64,000 bases of DNA from Desulfomonile tiedjei DSM 6799 (GTDB lineage: Bacteria; Desulfobacterota; Desulfomonilia; Desulfomonilales; Desulfomonilaceae), in contig NC_018025.1 of the NCBI RefSeq assembly GCF_000266945.1, forward strand, positions 5,274,001 to 5,338,000, written 5' to 3'. The position numbers were made by a program, and so were the translations under genes. Positions 24,965-35,320 of the stretch are shown piece after piece; the stretch's first letter is position 1, and every line of letters begins with the position of its first letter. Below the pieces are notes generated by a model that had not been told where the DNA came from, ran no database searches, and saw only the letters and a program-made list of their open reading frames with translations.

Positions 24965-27691
24965 CTACAGTGATTCCGTTGAACCCAGTGCTCGAAGAAA
25001 CGCGGCAATTTCATGGTGCCCTGCGGTTGCAGCAAGGACCACCGCCGAATGTCCATGGTTATTGCGAGCAGCTATATTGGCTCCAGCGCGCACCAGAAGT
25101 CTCACCACCTCGAAATGGCCTCTGTAAGCAGCACGCATGAGCGCAGAGTTCTCGTCAGTACCTTGATTATCCGGCAATGCACCTTTTTTCAGCAGTAATT
25201 CCACTGTTTCCTTATATCCGGCTGCTGCTGCCTTCATCAAAGCTGTTTTTCCGGACTTGTTCCTGGCATTTGGAACTGCACCCCAGTTGAGAAGAAGCTC
25301 CGCAACTTCCACGCTCCCTTGCGAAGCGGCGACGATCAACCCCTGGTCAAGCATGCTCCGACTTGACTTTCCGGCACCCCGCTCCAGGAGTTTTCGAACC
25401 AGGTGCGGTCGGCCTGCTCTCACGGAGAGTGCGAAAATAGTGTCTCGTACTTTGCTGTTGAGGGCCAAATCAGCGCCCTGAGTTACCAGAGCTTCCAATT
25501 CTTGAGGATCTGCTTTCTTGAGCACAGAGAGGATTTGTTCCCAGTTGTCGTCAACAGATCCATCTGTCTGCAACAGAAAATCGGTTAACTCATAACCGGG
25601 ATGTCCTCCAGTCTGGCTGGTGGTAGGCTCTTGACCCATGGTGATGGTTTCCGCGCCACTGATCGCGAGGAGATTTGCAGTTGCGGTGTGTCCTTTGAGA
25701 GATGCCTTCGAGAGGGCATCATTCCCGTACATATTCTTCACATGAACATCCGCTCGTGCGGCCAGGAGTTGTTCAACGACATCCAGGTGGCCATTGGAAG
25801 CGGCTCTTATGAGTGCGGTATTGCCAAGATAATTTCTGGCATTGATATTAGCTCCCCGGGCCAGCATCAGTTTGACGACAGAAATGTGACCCATTGCAGC
25901 GGACTTGATCAAAGGGGTATCGCCGTAATCGTCTGTCGCGTTAACATCAGAACCGTAGTCCAGGAGGAGCTTCGCGACGCCGAAGTGATTCTTGAAAGCA
26001 GCAATTTCCAAAGCCGTGCTGCCTTCCCGATTCGTCGTATGCACGTCCGCGCCTGCATCGATAAGCAGTCTGACAAGCTTGAGATTCCCTTTGAACGCCG
26101 CTCTCATTAGGGCCGTGTTACCGTACCGGTTCTTCGCGTTTATGTCGGCTCCTCGCGAAAGCAATAATTCCGCCACAGTCAATTGTCCTCTCGAGGCTGC
26201 TTTCATCAGAGCGGTATCGCCGAATCGATCGGCGGAGTTGATCCGAGCCCCTTCCCCCAGAAGATAGACCACCCATTCCTCGTCCCCTTTCTCGGCCGCA
26301 ATTATAAGAGGTGTCTGTCCGAGAGGATCCGCGCCGTCTACAATGTCCAATGACTGAGTGGCTATGTGTTCGGCTGTTGGTGCACTGTCCGGATCGATTC
26401 TGGATGATGCACGAGAATCGATGAGAAGCTGGACAACCTCAGGATTGTAATCCGAGTAAGCCCAATCCAACGCGGTGTTTCCCTCCTGATCGTGCACAAA
26501 CGGATCTGCTCCCCAGTCCAGAAGGACGCGGACCAGCTCGAGAAATCCTGAAGAAGCCGCAAACATGAGACAAGTTCTGCCTTTCAGATCTCGCGTTTGC
26601 ACGTCTGCACCGGATGCCAGGAGGAGGCGCGCTGCGTCGGGATGCCCACCTATGCAGGCCTCCAGGAGCGCGCAATTGCCGTACTTGTTCCGCGGAGTCA
26701 GACTTGCTCCACGTTCCAAGAGAAGCTTCACCGCATCGAAACGTCCCGAGTAACTGGCGCGCATAAGCGCCGTATTTCCGAAGATTGTTTGATGATCTAT
26801 CCAAGCCCCTGCTTCAAGGAGTAATTCGAGAATAGGAACGAGCCCGACACGCGCTGCTTCCGTGAGCCCGGTATCCCCCGATTCGTTCTGAGAATTAACG
26901 TCTACTCCGGATTCTATGAGGAACCTGACAACTTCTGTCTGACCGGAAGAGACGGCTTTGATCAGAGGAGTACTCTTCTTCTTGTCGGATGCTTCGCTCT
27001 CAGCCTCGTTCTCTATGAGCACTTGAGCTACGGATACATGGCCTGAGGAGCACGCCAACATAAGGGGTGTCTCTTTTTCGCTAGTTCGCGGATCGACCGA
27101 TATCCCGTATTTAAGCAAAGTCTGCACGATATGCGACTGATCCCGACATGCCGCCCAGTGCAGTGCAGTGTAGCCGTACACATCTTCTTTAAGGGGATCA
27201 GCACCCGCATTCAGGAGTATTTCCGCAATATCTGCGTGTCCCCAAAACACGGCATGCATCAGCGGTGTTCGGCTTTGATGATCTGTTCTATCTAACGATG
27301 CGCCTCTGTCGATCAGCAGTCTCACAACCTGAGATCGCCCCCAGAGGCATGCTTCAATTAACCCGGTTTTTCCCGAAGAGTCCTGGAAATCTATGTCTGC
27401 ACCAAAAAACAGAACTTCTTCCACCAGGTCAGTCCGGCCCTGAGAAGCAGCAACCAACAGACTGGGACCAATATTCGGGTCCGCCGATACTGTATAATCG
27501 GAAGACTTGTTCGTGCCGGGAATCGGTAAGAGGTCTTTTGATGAAACCGCGCCGGCTTCGGGGGTACTACCTTCTTTCTCCCGAATCGATTTTGAAAAGG
27601 AAGTGGAATCCATGAATGAACTGCTTACGTCCAGCACCTTCCCCCCAGGAATTATCACGGCATCGAGTGTCTGAATCACTCTAACTGCCAA
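24965..27691 (-). CDS. giant ankyrin-repeat protein (about 23 repeats)
   Basis: Up to 908 residues. An N-terminal segment of about 70 residues without repeats is followed by 18 near-continuous 33-residue ankyrin repeats (consensus TALMRAA-GH--VV-LLL--GADVN), interrupted once by a longer insert near residue 430. A linker of about 90 residues follows, then five further repeats to the C-terminus. No signal peptide is clear. The start is uncertain: the longest frame begins at TTG 27691 and an ATG lies at 27613, neither with a good ribosome site. Ankyrin arrays bind proteins; the partner is unknown. The gene is one of four ankyrin genes in the window. Confidence 0.85.
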   Translation of the reverse strand: MAVRVIQTLDAVIIPGGKVLDVSSSFMDSTSFSKSIREKEGSTPEAGAVSSKDLLPIPGTNKSSDYTVSADPNIGPSLLVAASQGRTDLVEEVLFFGADIDFQDSSGKTGLIEACLWGRSQVVRLLIDRGASLDRTDHQSRTPLMHAVFWGHADIAEILLNAGADPLKEDVYGYTALHWAACRDQSHIVQTLLKYGISVDPRTSEKETPLMLACSSGHVSVAQVLIENEAESEASDKKKSTPLIKAVSSGQTEVVRFLIESGVDVNSQNESGDTGLTEAARVGLVPILELLLEAGAWIDHQTIFGNTALMRASYSGRFDAVKLLLERGASLTPRNKYGNCALLEACIGGHPDAARLLLASGADVQTRDLKGRTCLMFAASSGFLELVRVLLDWGADPFVHDQEGNTALDWAYSDYNPEVVQLLIDSRASSRIDPDSAPTAEHIATQSLDIVDGADPLGQTPLIIAAEKGDEEWVVYLLGEGARINSADRFGDTALMKAASRGQLTVAELLLSRGADINAKNRYGNTALMRAAFKGNLKLVRLLIDAGADVHTTNREGSTALEIAAFKNHFGVAKLLLDYGSDVNATDDYGDTPLIKSAAMGHISVVKLMLARGANINARNYLGNTALIRAASNGHLDVVEQLLAARADVHVKNMYGNDALSKASLKGHTATANLLAISGAETITMGQEPTTSQTGGHPGYELTDFLLQTDGSVDDNWEQILSVLKKADPQELEALVTQGADLALNSKVRDTIFALSVRAGRPHLVRKLLERGAGKSSRSMLDQGLIVAASQGSVEVAELLLNWGAVPNARNKSGKTALMKAAAAGYKETVELLLKKGALPDNQGTDENSALMRAAYRGHFEVVRLLVRAGANIAARNNHGHSAVVLAATAGHHEIAAFLRALGSTESL

Positions 27692-28037
27692 GCCGTGAGT
27701 GAATTATCACTCACCGGGCAAACGACAATGGGTGGAAAAGACGACAGAGAAAACCCCCGAATGCGTTCCCATCCTACCGCTTTGATCCGAGCGCCCGATT
27801 CCCGGTGTGGAGATCTATACGGAGATATATAACACCGTGCGCATCAATCGCACTGTTCTGAGATAAGCCTCCCTGACACCAATAGAGTAGCATTATAGTG
27901 ATGTGAAAAAAAGGTTATGTCAATAATAGAAAATATACATCATTTTGGGTAGCCAGAATACCCAATCAACAAAATCGGTCACTACCGGGTTTAGCAATTC
28001 TCTCGCATTCTTGCTGTCAGCTCACTATCATTCCCTG
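27692..28037. other. intergenic region upstream of the ankyrin gene
   Basis: This 346-bp gap between two minus-strand genes contains the short inverted pair GTGAGTGA-ATTATCACTCAC at 27696-27716 and an A-rich stretch near 27900-27930. No gene or repeat family member was seen; it probably carries the ankyrin gene promoter. Confidence 0.35.
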
Positions 28038-29426
28038 CTACGCCCATTTCTTAAGATATCCGATGAGACTCGATTTCTCATTCTTCAGGCCCAACTTTTT
28101 CCTGATGTTTTTTCGATGAACGATTACCGTCTCGTAAGTCAAATTGAGCCCTGCGGCAATTTCTCTGCTGTTCTTTCCAGCCCTGATCATGTGGCAAATC
28201 TGCAGTTCTCTTTTTGTGAGCTTATTTTCAAAGCTAAGGATCTTTGCTCCAAATGGCGACATAATGTGCCTGAGGTTAAAATCGAGTATGTCTATTAAAT
28301 GTTTGTGAGATGCAGATGTTTCAATTTTCTTTAACTCATCGAGAATCGGCAAAACAGCTAATCTTAAATTCTGTTGAATACGTTCCTGGATGTCGTTTTT
28401 GTACTCCTGATGTAGTTGCAGAACCTTCTTGACTGCACCATTCGTCTTCATGAGATGCTGTACGCTTTGTTGAACACTTTTTTGGGCAAGTTGCGTGTTG
28501 TGCATTGAATCTTTCGACGGTTCCTCTAAAGCGGTACTTGTCTCAGGCGATCTCGTATCTTGTTGGATGCATGCAGCGGTATCGTGCCGGGGGAGTATAT
28601 CCGAAACAGCCAGAGCAATTACAGTATTCGGCGATCCCCTTCGTTTGCCGAGAGAGGTCCGGATCCGGAGGAGCATTGAAATATCATCAGTTTTCTTGTA
28701 GGTAATCACACAATCATCCGGGCTGTCTGACGATAATGTCTTGTCCCAAAGGCCGACAGTGCAGAAGACCGATCTCAGTGCCTCGGAATCCAGTGAATTG
28801 TCCCCATTAAGATCCAGCGCGTGTGCGAATTCTGCGTTCATGCGAATACATGTTCCCATCAAATCCACAATCGCCAACCCGATAGAATGTTTGTCAAACA
28901 GTATCCGGTGTTCGTGAACGTGTTGAAGGGACAACTGTTCTTGTTGAAAACCCCATTCGGATATCAACTCCTCACCCGGGCAATCTCGGATGATTTTCCA
29001 TTCCGAAATTTGGGTAAGATTGCGATGTATAACAAGCAGTGCAATACATTGACCCTCGTTGTCGAGTATCGGGGAAGGATAAAAGGCTATGTCCAGGAGT
29101 TCACCGGGTTTCGTTAATCTTCTTGTTACCAGCCATTTGGGATTCCCATCACGCGCCGATAAAATGCCGGACAATAAACATTCCCGCTCGGAATCCGGCA
29201 CAAGTAGGTTCCCTTGGTCCTTGAGTTCTTCGAGGCTCCATCCGAACGTCTTGCTGAAATTCGTGCTTACCTGTTGAGGAGTTCCGCGGAGATCGTAAAT
29301 TACATAAGAGTCGGCTGAACATTTCTCAAGGAATCCTTGCCGGACTCTCGTTTCTGAATGAAGAATTTCGGATTCCCCCGAGCACGCGCTCCGGTTTCTT
29401 AAGTCGTGAAAAGAGAGCTCTTCCAT
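28038..29426 (-). CDS. PAS domain LuxR-type transcriptional regulator
   Basis: A 462-residue regulator. Residues about 25-135 form a PAS domain (DSYVIYDLRGTPQQVST, FGWSLEEL), and about 175-275 a second, weaker PAS-like region (GLAIVDLMGTCIRMNAEF). A helical linker leads to a LuxR/FixJ helix-turn-helix at residues about 400-462 (LTKRELQICHMIRAGKNSRE, then ETVIVHRKNIRKKLGL). No receiver or kinase domain is present, so the PAS domains probably sense the signal directly. It lies between two ankyrin genes and may control them, which is inference. Confidence 0.88.
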   Translation of the reverse strand: MEELSFHDLRNRSACSGESEILHSETRVRQGFLEKCSADSYVIYDLRGTPQQVSTNFSKTFGWSLEELKDQGNLLVPDSERECLLSGILSARDGNPKWLVTRRLTKPGELLDIAFYPSPILDNEGQCIALLVIHRNLTQISEWKIIRDCPGEELISEWGFQQEQLSLQHVHEHRILFDKHSIGLAIVDLMGTCIRMNAEFAHALDLNGDNSLDSEALRSVFCTVGLWDKTLSSDSPDDCVITYKKTDDISMLLRIRTSLGKRRGSPNTVIALAVSDILPRHDTAACIQQDTRSPETSTALEEPSKDSMHNTQLAQKSVQQSVQHLMKTNGAVKKVLQLHQEYKNDIQERIQQNLRLAVLPILDELKKIETSASHKHLIDILDFNLRHIMSPFGAKILSFENKLTKRELQICHMIRAGKNSREIAAGLNLTYETVIVHRKNIRKKLGLKNEKSSLIGYLKKWA

Positions 29427-29938
29427 ATAATTTGCGCCTCAAGTAAATAATAAATCAGTCTTTTTTTGTCAGGAACACCTGGGGCAATATCAGAAACGCA
29501 ACCCCCGAATCATCTTGTTAAATCTACACTAATAAACTGGACAACAGTGAGTAAGATCGGGAAGAATAGTGCACCCATCTTACCATTTAAAAAATGCATT
29601 ATCAATGATATTTTCCACACTCCATATGCAGTTTATGTCAGAACAAAAATATCCAATGTGATTCCTCTCTCGAATATCTTAACGAAACATGAGACGCACG
29701 ATTCGAATCTTATGAAAGAACCCGTTGAAATTAAAAGGTAACCTTTTATTTCTATAAAAAAAGGAATAAACATGGTATACTACGACAATAGACCACAAAA
29801 TGTGTGAATGAAATCATCGGATTGCACTTGCTTATTGATCTTTGAAGCGCTTAATTCACTGCGCTGCAGGGTCAAAAGTAAGGCTCCGAAGAGAACCGGT
29901 CGCAGAATTCTCCGACCGTGTAGTTCAGGCAAGCATTC
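29427..29938. other. AT-rich divergent intergenic region
   Basis: A 512-bp gap between the divergent PAS-LuxR and ankyrin genes. It is noticeably AT-rich, with TATACT near 29773 as a possible -10 box for the ankyrin gene. No gene with a plausible ribosome site and no repeat element was seen. Confidence 0.35.
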
Positions 29939-32373
29939 ATGGAGAATAGTTTCATCAAAGCGGCCCGAACCGGGGACTTGGTTCGAATTCATCAGTTGAT
30001 CCTACAAGGAGCGAATCCGGATGCCGATCTGGAAGGAATAAGACCTCTCGCGGCTGCTGCTCTCGCCGGTCACGTCGCCATCGTGGAACTGCTGTTATCA
30101 CAAGGAGCGCAGCTTAATCGCACGGACCAATTCGGGAATACGCCCTTGATGGAAGCCGCCCTCGCCGGCCACCGCGAGGTGGTTCAACTGCTTCTGAAAC
30201 GAGGCGCGGAAATAGAGGCGCGCAACATAGATGGTGAAACGGCATTGCTCAGAGCCTGCATGTGGGGGCACACGGATGTCGTGGAACTCTTGTGGCGTGT
30301 CGGTGCTCGCCTGAATACTCCGGACAAGGACGGAAACACTCCGCTCGCATGGCTATACGACAAGGTTATCCCGAACTGGTGGAATTGCTTCTGGAACTGG
30401 ATGCTCAGGTCCACCCGGGGAGTCCGGACAACAGGGCTGCGCTCGCTCTTGCGGCTTCCTCCGGGCATCAAGAGGTTACGGAAATTCTTCTCGATCGGGG
30501 AGTCGAAATAGATTCCCCTGATGCATTTGGGAATCTTCCTCTTGCTGCTGCTGTGCGCTCGAATGATACCGAGACGGTGCGCCTTCTGCTGGATCGCGGA
30601 GCGCAGGTGAATCGAAAGGAGCCGAGAAATGGCTGTTCGGCGCTTTTCTGGGCTGCTGATAACGGCAACGCTGGTATCGCAGAATTGCTCCTTTCCAGAG
30701 GGAGCGATCCGAATCTCCGAAACAGAAACGGCAGCACTGCTTTATTTTGGGCAGCATTCAAAAAGCATACTTCCTTGACTGAGATGCTGCTCAAACATGG
30801 CGCACAGGTGAATGCGGCCAATGCAGCCGGATTCACACCGCTCATTCTGGCAGCTCGGGCCGGCAGCACCGATACTGTCCACATGCTTCTCGAATACGGA
30901 GCTGACGTTCACGCCCGCGATAAATATCGAAAAACTGCCTTGATTTATGCATGCAGCGGCGGGGCTGTTCGTGCTGTGAACTTGCTTTTGGACAGAAGGG
31001 CTGAGATCGACGCGCAATCCAAATGCGGCAACACCGGTCTTTTCTGGGCCAGCTACCGCGGGCATACCAACATCGTCAAGCTACTGCTAGCGCGCGGGGC
31101 ACAGGTGAATGCAGTGAATCAAGCAGGTCACACGCCTATTTTTTGGGGTGTATGCAGTGGAAAGGAAGAAGTTGTGGGTCAACTCCTGAGATTCGGTGCT
31201 CGACTGGACATTCGCGACGTAAAATATAGCAGCACCGTTTTGTTCTGGGCCGCATACAATGGGCACGTTCAGGTCATCGATGCCCTTTTGAAGAAAGGTG
31301 CAGATATAAATGCCCGTGACAATTCGGGAAGCACGCCGTTGATCTGGGCGGTTCGTTCCGGCAAAACCCGGGCGGTCGAGTTGCTCTTGAAAAAGCGCGC
31401 GAATGTGAACGCACGAAGCACATCAGGAGCGAATCCGCTCTCGTGGGCATGCCACAACGGAGACCTTCCCATTGTTCGACTACTTCTCGATTCAGGAGCT
31501 TCAATTGAAGGCGGAAGAGGTCGTCACGGTAACACGCCGCTCATCCGGGCATGCTACAAAGGACATGTTCTCGTTGCTGAGCTGCTTATATTGCGTGGTG
31601 CCAACGTCAATGCGCCCAACGATCTGGGGAGAACTCCTCTTATGGCCGCAATTCTAGCGGATTCCGTTCCCCTGATGAAGATGCTTTTGGAACACGGGGC
31701 CGATACCGAATTGCGGAGCAAAGAGGGTTTTTCCGCGCTGGAATACGCTTTTCGAGGCAGATGGAGTGAATCGGCAAAGATACTGATCGAGGCTCGCATC
31801 AAGAGAGGAGCGGGCACAGGTTTCCTTAACGAAGTGCTCCATGCCGCCGCCAAACGTAATATGCCGGATCTGGCCGAAGCAGTGCTCGATCGAGGAGCCG
31901 ATGTGAACTCCAAGGATGCCAAGTACTGGAACACTCCTCTATTCTGGGCCGGTTACGGGGGACACAGCGCAGTGGTGCAACTTCTGCTAAGCCGCGGCGC
32001 CAATCCCGATGCACGGAACAAATTCGGGAACACTCCACTCTTCTGGGCTGCCAAAGCAGGAACTGCCGAGGTAATCTCACTGCTCATCTCCTCCGGAGCG
32101 GATGTGAATGCGTCCGACAAAGATGGCAAGACCCCTTTGATGATAGCCGCTGCTGCAGGAAGACTGGAAATAGTCAAACTGCTTTTAAAATCCGGAGCCT
32201 ACATTAACGCGAGGACCAAGTTCGGATGGACGGCGTTGATGGATGCGTATTTTGAGGGTCACCCGGAAGTTGTTGCTTATCTAAAGGGAGTCGGTGCACG
32301 CCTTACGGGTTTTCTCAAGACTCGATCCTGGCGGTCAGACTGGCAGGAAGCTCTCGAATCTCGATCTTTCTGA
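29939..32373 (+). pseudogene. giant ankyrin-repeat protein gene with a one-base frameshift
   Basis: Two overlapping frames encode one continuous ankyrin array. The first, from ATG 29939, gives about three and a half repeats and then breaks after DKDGNTPLAW. The second frame continues at once with AIRQGYPELVELLLELDA and about 20 more repeats to 32373. Restoring one G in GCATGG at 30347-30352 rejoins them into about 811 residues. Repeats follow the 33-residue consensus, many with TPLFWAA variants. Either the gene is recently inactivated or there is a sequencing error. The short first product could still be made. Confidence 0.8.
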
Positions 32374-32723
32374 TATCAGACTGAAACCGATAGTAGCGCC
32401 TTCTTAGGGGAGTGTGCCAAGATTACCAGTTGATCAGGTTGGGGCGATTGTCAGTTTGTCCACGCTTCAATGCTAGATAGCAGTAGGGACCGGCGACTCG
32501 AAACTGTCTCAAAAGTCCAGATCGTGCCACGTATTTTTCAACATCTTCCCGGCCTGATTGTAGGGGCGCCCCTCGTGGGTGCCCGGTAGTGACCGGCCTC
32601 CGTGCCGGTCATTGCAGGAGGGCAGGCACGAGACTGCCCCTACAAGGGTGATGAATCGTGGCACGATTCTTGGGTATTCGAAAATTTTGAGACAGTCTCC
32701 AGAAGCTGGAGGCCAGCACCCAC
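32374..32723. repeat. family D remnant disrupted by a family F palindromic element
   Basis: The family F element at about 32499-32698 has ends GAAACTGTCTCAAAA and GGAGACTGTCTCAAAA (reverse complement), and an inner match ATCGTGCCACG / CGTGGCACGAT. It interrupts a D-like stretch (AGCAGTAGGGACCGGCG before it, AGGCCAGCACCCACC after it). No gene lies in this interval. Confidence 0.6.
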
Positions 32724-33593
32724 CTATCTTACGCTCTGCCCGTGTTCTCCCGTGCTGCTCGAAATGAGTTGCTGAGGCTCCGGGAATCTCTTCACTGCTT
32801 TATTGTGCGCACTCGCAATCCTGAGGAAGTTCTTCAGGAGAATTCCTCCATCTGGCCGATTGCTGTAGAAGTGCTCCGGATGCCCCTGAATGCCGTACAC
32901 TGGTTTGCTCGGATGACGAATGATCTGATTCCTACTGACCTTTTCCGAAGCCAGGAGAACAAAACCCGGCGGCAACACCTTGACTTCATCGAAATGGCTC
33001 TCGAGCATCCGAATGGATCCCGCTACTCCTTCAAAAATCGGATCCTGAGATGTCACGGTGAGAGGGACCACTCCTCCCTGCCGATCACGGCTATAGGGCA
33101 TGCAGTCGTCGTCTACAGAGCGAACAGGCCCCACTTTGCCGCCGAAAGCAAGGGCGAGCGCCTGATGCCCTCCACAAATCCCGAGCATCGGAATATTCAT
33201 ATCCTCGGCAAAGACAGGTAAAGACCACAGGAAATTCTGGAGCGATACTCCGAGCTCGCCGGAATAGCGACACCACGGGGTTCCCTGGGGACTCAACACG
33301 ATAAACTCGGGCTGCATTTCCATTACGGTTTCCAGGGTTACTTTGGAGAAGTGAAGAATAACCCCATTTGGATTACCGCTCAACTGTTTGATCACAGAAA
33401 AGACATGCTTGCATCCGCGGGAACATCCGTCGGTTGACAGGCCGACCATGAGCCACGGACGACGGTTTTCGTTTTTGGACCGATCCTCGGCAGCAGACTC
33501 TCGGCACATCCAGAAAAGCGCAACAAGTGCAATACACAAGGGTAGGACAATCCTGACCATAGGCCTCAACGAAGATTTCATAAGGATACTCAC
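32724..33593 (-). CDS. class I glutamine amidotransferase-like protein with an export signal
   Basis: A 289-residue protein. Residues about 12-30 form a hydrophobic segment followed by MCRESAAED, typical of a signal peptide or anchor. The rest is a GATase class I domain with the nucleophile elbow GICGGHQ and the His-Glu pair in YGIQGHPEHF, like the amidotransferase of GMP synthase. Known GATases are cytosolic, so export is unusual; either the domain acts on a periplasmic substrate or the N-terminus is an anchor. The start is GTG 33593 or ATG 33581. The C-terminus runs to the edge of the D/F repeat region. Confidence 0.8.
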   Translation of the reverse strand: MSILMKSSLRPMVRIVLPLCIALVALFWMCRESAAEDRSKNENRRPWLMVGLSTDGCSRGCKHVFSVIKQLSGNPNGVILHFSKVTLETVMEMQPEFIVLSPQGTPWCRYSGELGVSLQNFLWSLPVFAEDMNIPMLGICGGHQALALAFGGKVGPVRSVDDDCMPYSRDRQGGVVPLTVTSQDPIFEGVAGSIRMLESHFDEVKVLPPGFVLLASEKVSRNQIIRHPSKPVYGIQGHPEHFYSNRPDGGILLKNFLRIASAHNKAVKRFPEPQQLISSSTGEHGQSVR

Positions 33594-33806
33594 GATTAAT
33601 GTTTAAGGGGCTGGCCTCTTATACACTATCGAGAGATCGGCAGGCAATTGAAAAATTGATGGCTGATAAATTGCGTTTACAGCGGTTATCGAAAGTCTTG
33701 ACGGAATCCAATGCCTGCAATGGGAAGAATCAGTAGCGCCGGCGTCTCTGCCGGCGATAACTGGTGGATTTATTGGGTGAATTGGTCACCGGCACGGAGG
33801 CCGGTG

Positions 33807-35320
33807 CAATGCTGTTGAATTAAGGAAAGGGTTCTTGATTTTTCACGTTTAACCTCCGAGAATTCAGAAGGAATTGTGTTGACATGCGGGTAGTTACGCG
33901 CGATAAATTCTTTCAAAACAAGCTGCTGAAAGGATTTTATTATGGCACGCATTATGCTTTGAAGAACCATGCCAACTTAGCGCGTACGCTGAAAAATTTC
34001 TTCACATTATTCCCGGACAAATCGACCCTTCCAAGAAACGCTCGCCTCAGGACTTTACTCGAAACAGAAAACTCGCCTTTGGAAAGCTTATCACCTTCAT
34101 CTTGTCCATTGCCGCCAGTGGAAAGGGTAAAGGAGTGGACATGAAATCCGGTGAATTCTTTCGACATGCCAGAATTCTTGGCCTTTGGCCTGACGCCGAG
34201 GCGATCCATCGAAGCGCGCTCACCAAGGCGCGCAAAAAGGTGGATTGGAGGATCTTTCGGCAAATACTCGATGATGCGGTTGGTCTGGCTTATGAGTGTT
34301 GGCCTAAGAGCCCGAAGGACGAGTGGCATGGTATGTCCACTCATGCGATAGATGGCTCCGACTATACGCTTCCAGCCGCCGATGAGCTCAGGGCCGAGTT
34401 TGATCCTGAGAGCGGACTTGGGCAAGCGGGCAAAGGACATTATCCTCAGTGTCTTGTATGCACGCTCTATGACGTCTTCAGACGTCTGCCCATCGCAAGA
34501 ACTGTGGTCCCGGTGAATTCTTCGGAGCGGGACCAAGCCAAACATCTCCTGCCCCTCGTGCCTGAGGGAAGTGTCTTGCTCCTGGATCGAGGTTACCCAG
34601 GATATGAATTTCTCAGCTACCTTTTGGACAAGTTCAAAGGCTATTTCGTGATACGTTGCCCCGCAACGTCCACCTTCGCCACAGTAAAGGAATTCATTCG
34701 GAGCGGGAAGAGCGAAGCCGAAATCGTGATTCCTCCGACATCGAACTATCTCAGCCAGGTGACGGCTGAACAACGAAAGGCCGCCAAGCCCATCAGAGTG
34801 AGAGTCATCAGACTGTCCAATCCTGACGGAACCCTCTCGGTTCTCCTGACGAATCTTTACGACAAGGTGGAGTTTCCGAGACAGGAGATCACTGACCTCT
34901 ATTTCAGGCGATGGGAAATCGAGAGCTATTTCCGGGATGAAAAGATTGGGCTCGAAATCGAAAAATTTCATGGCAAAACCTGCAACAGCGTCCTGCAAGA
35001 ACTCTTTGCAGCTGCGATCATGGCTGTGATCTCAAGAACTCTCATGGCCATTTCCACCCAGTTACTCGGTGGAGAGCTCGGAGAACCTCAGTTCAAGAAT
35101 GCGGTCATGACGCTCGCGTCTGAAGCCGCCGTGCTCGCCGCAGACGATCCTGAAAGAGCCATCGAAATCTTTCAGGATATTCTCAAAGAAATCTATCGTG
35201 TCAAATACTATCGACCAAACAGTCAGCGACCACCCCAACCAAGGGTGAACAAGCAAAGCAAAAACAAATGGCTTTACCGCAGGTACAAAAATGTCCCCGC
35301 AGCTTAAGTCAACAGCATTG
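33807..35320 (+). mobile_element. IS4-family insertion sequence (1514 bp)
   Basis: The inverted repeat CAATGCTGTTGA occurs at both termini. It is flanked by the direct repeat GGAGGCCGGTG (33796-33806 and 35321-35331), an 11-bp target duplication in the range known for IS4 elements. It is inserted in a GC-rich arm of a family A repeat. Confidence 0.92.
33942..35307 (+). CDS. IS4-family transposase, frameshifted near the start
   Basis: The main frame encodes a DDE transposase with DGSDYTLP (first Asp), LLLDRGYPGYEF (second Asp) and YFRRWEIESYFRDEK, which fits the IS4 Y-(2)-R-(3)-E-(6)-K signature exactly. It carries on upstream of the first usable in-frame start (TTG 34102) to about 33907 with transposase-like sequence and no start. 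A good AAGGA site and ATG at 33942 begin MARIML in another frame and meet TGA at 33960. A +1 shift at CTT-TGA (33957-33962) joins the two. This is either a programmed shift or a one-base insertion that inactivates the gene. Confidence 0.8.

Noticed and set aside
33952-34998. 348-codon minus-strand frame opposite the IS4 transposase
   Set aside because: Antisense to a transposase with the intact Y-R-E-K signature; long antisense frames are common in GC-balanced coding sequence.
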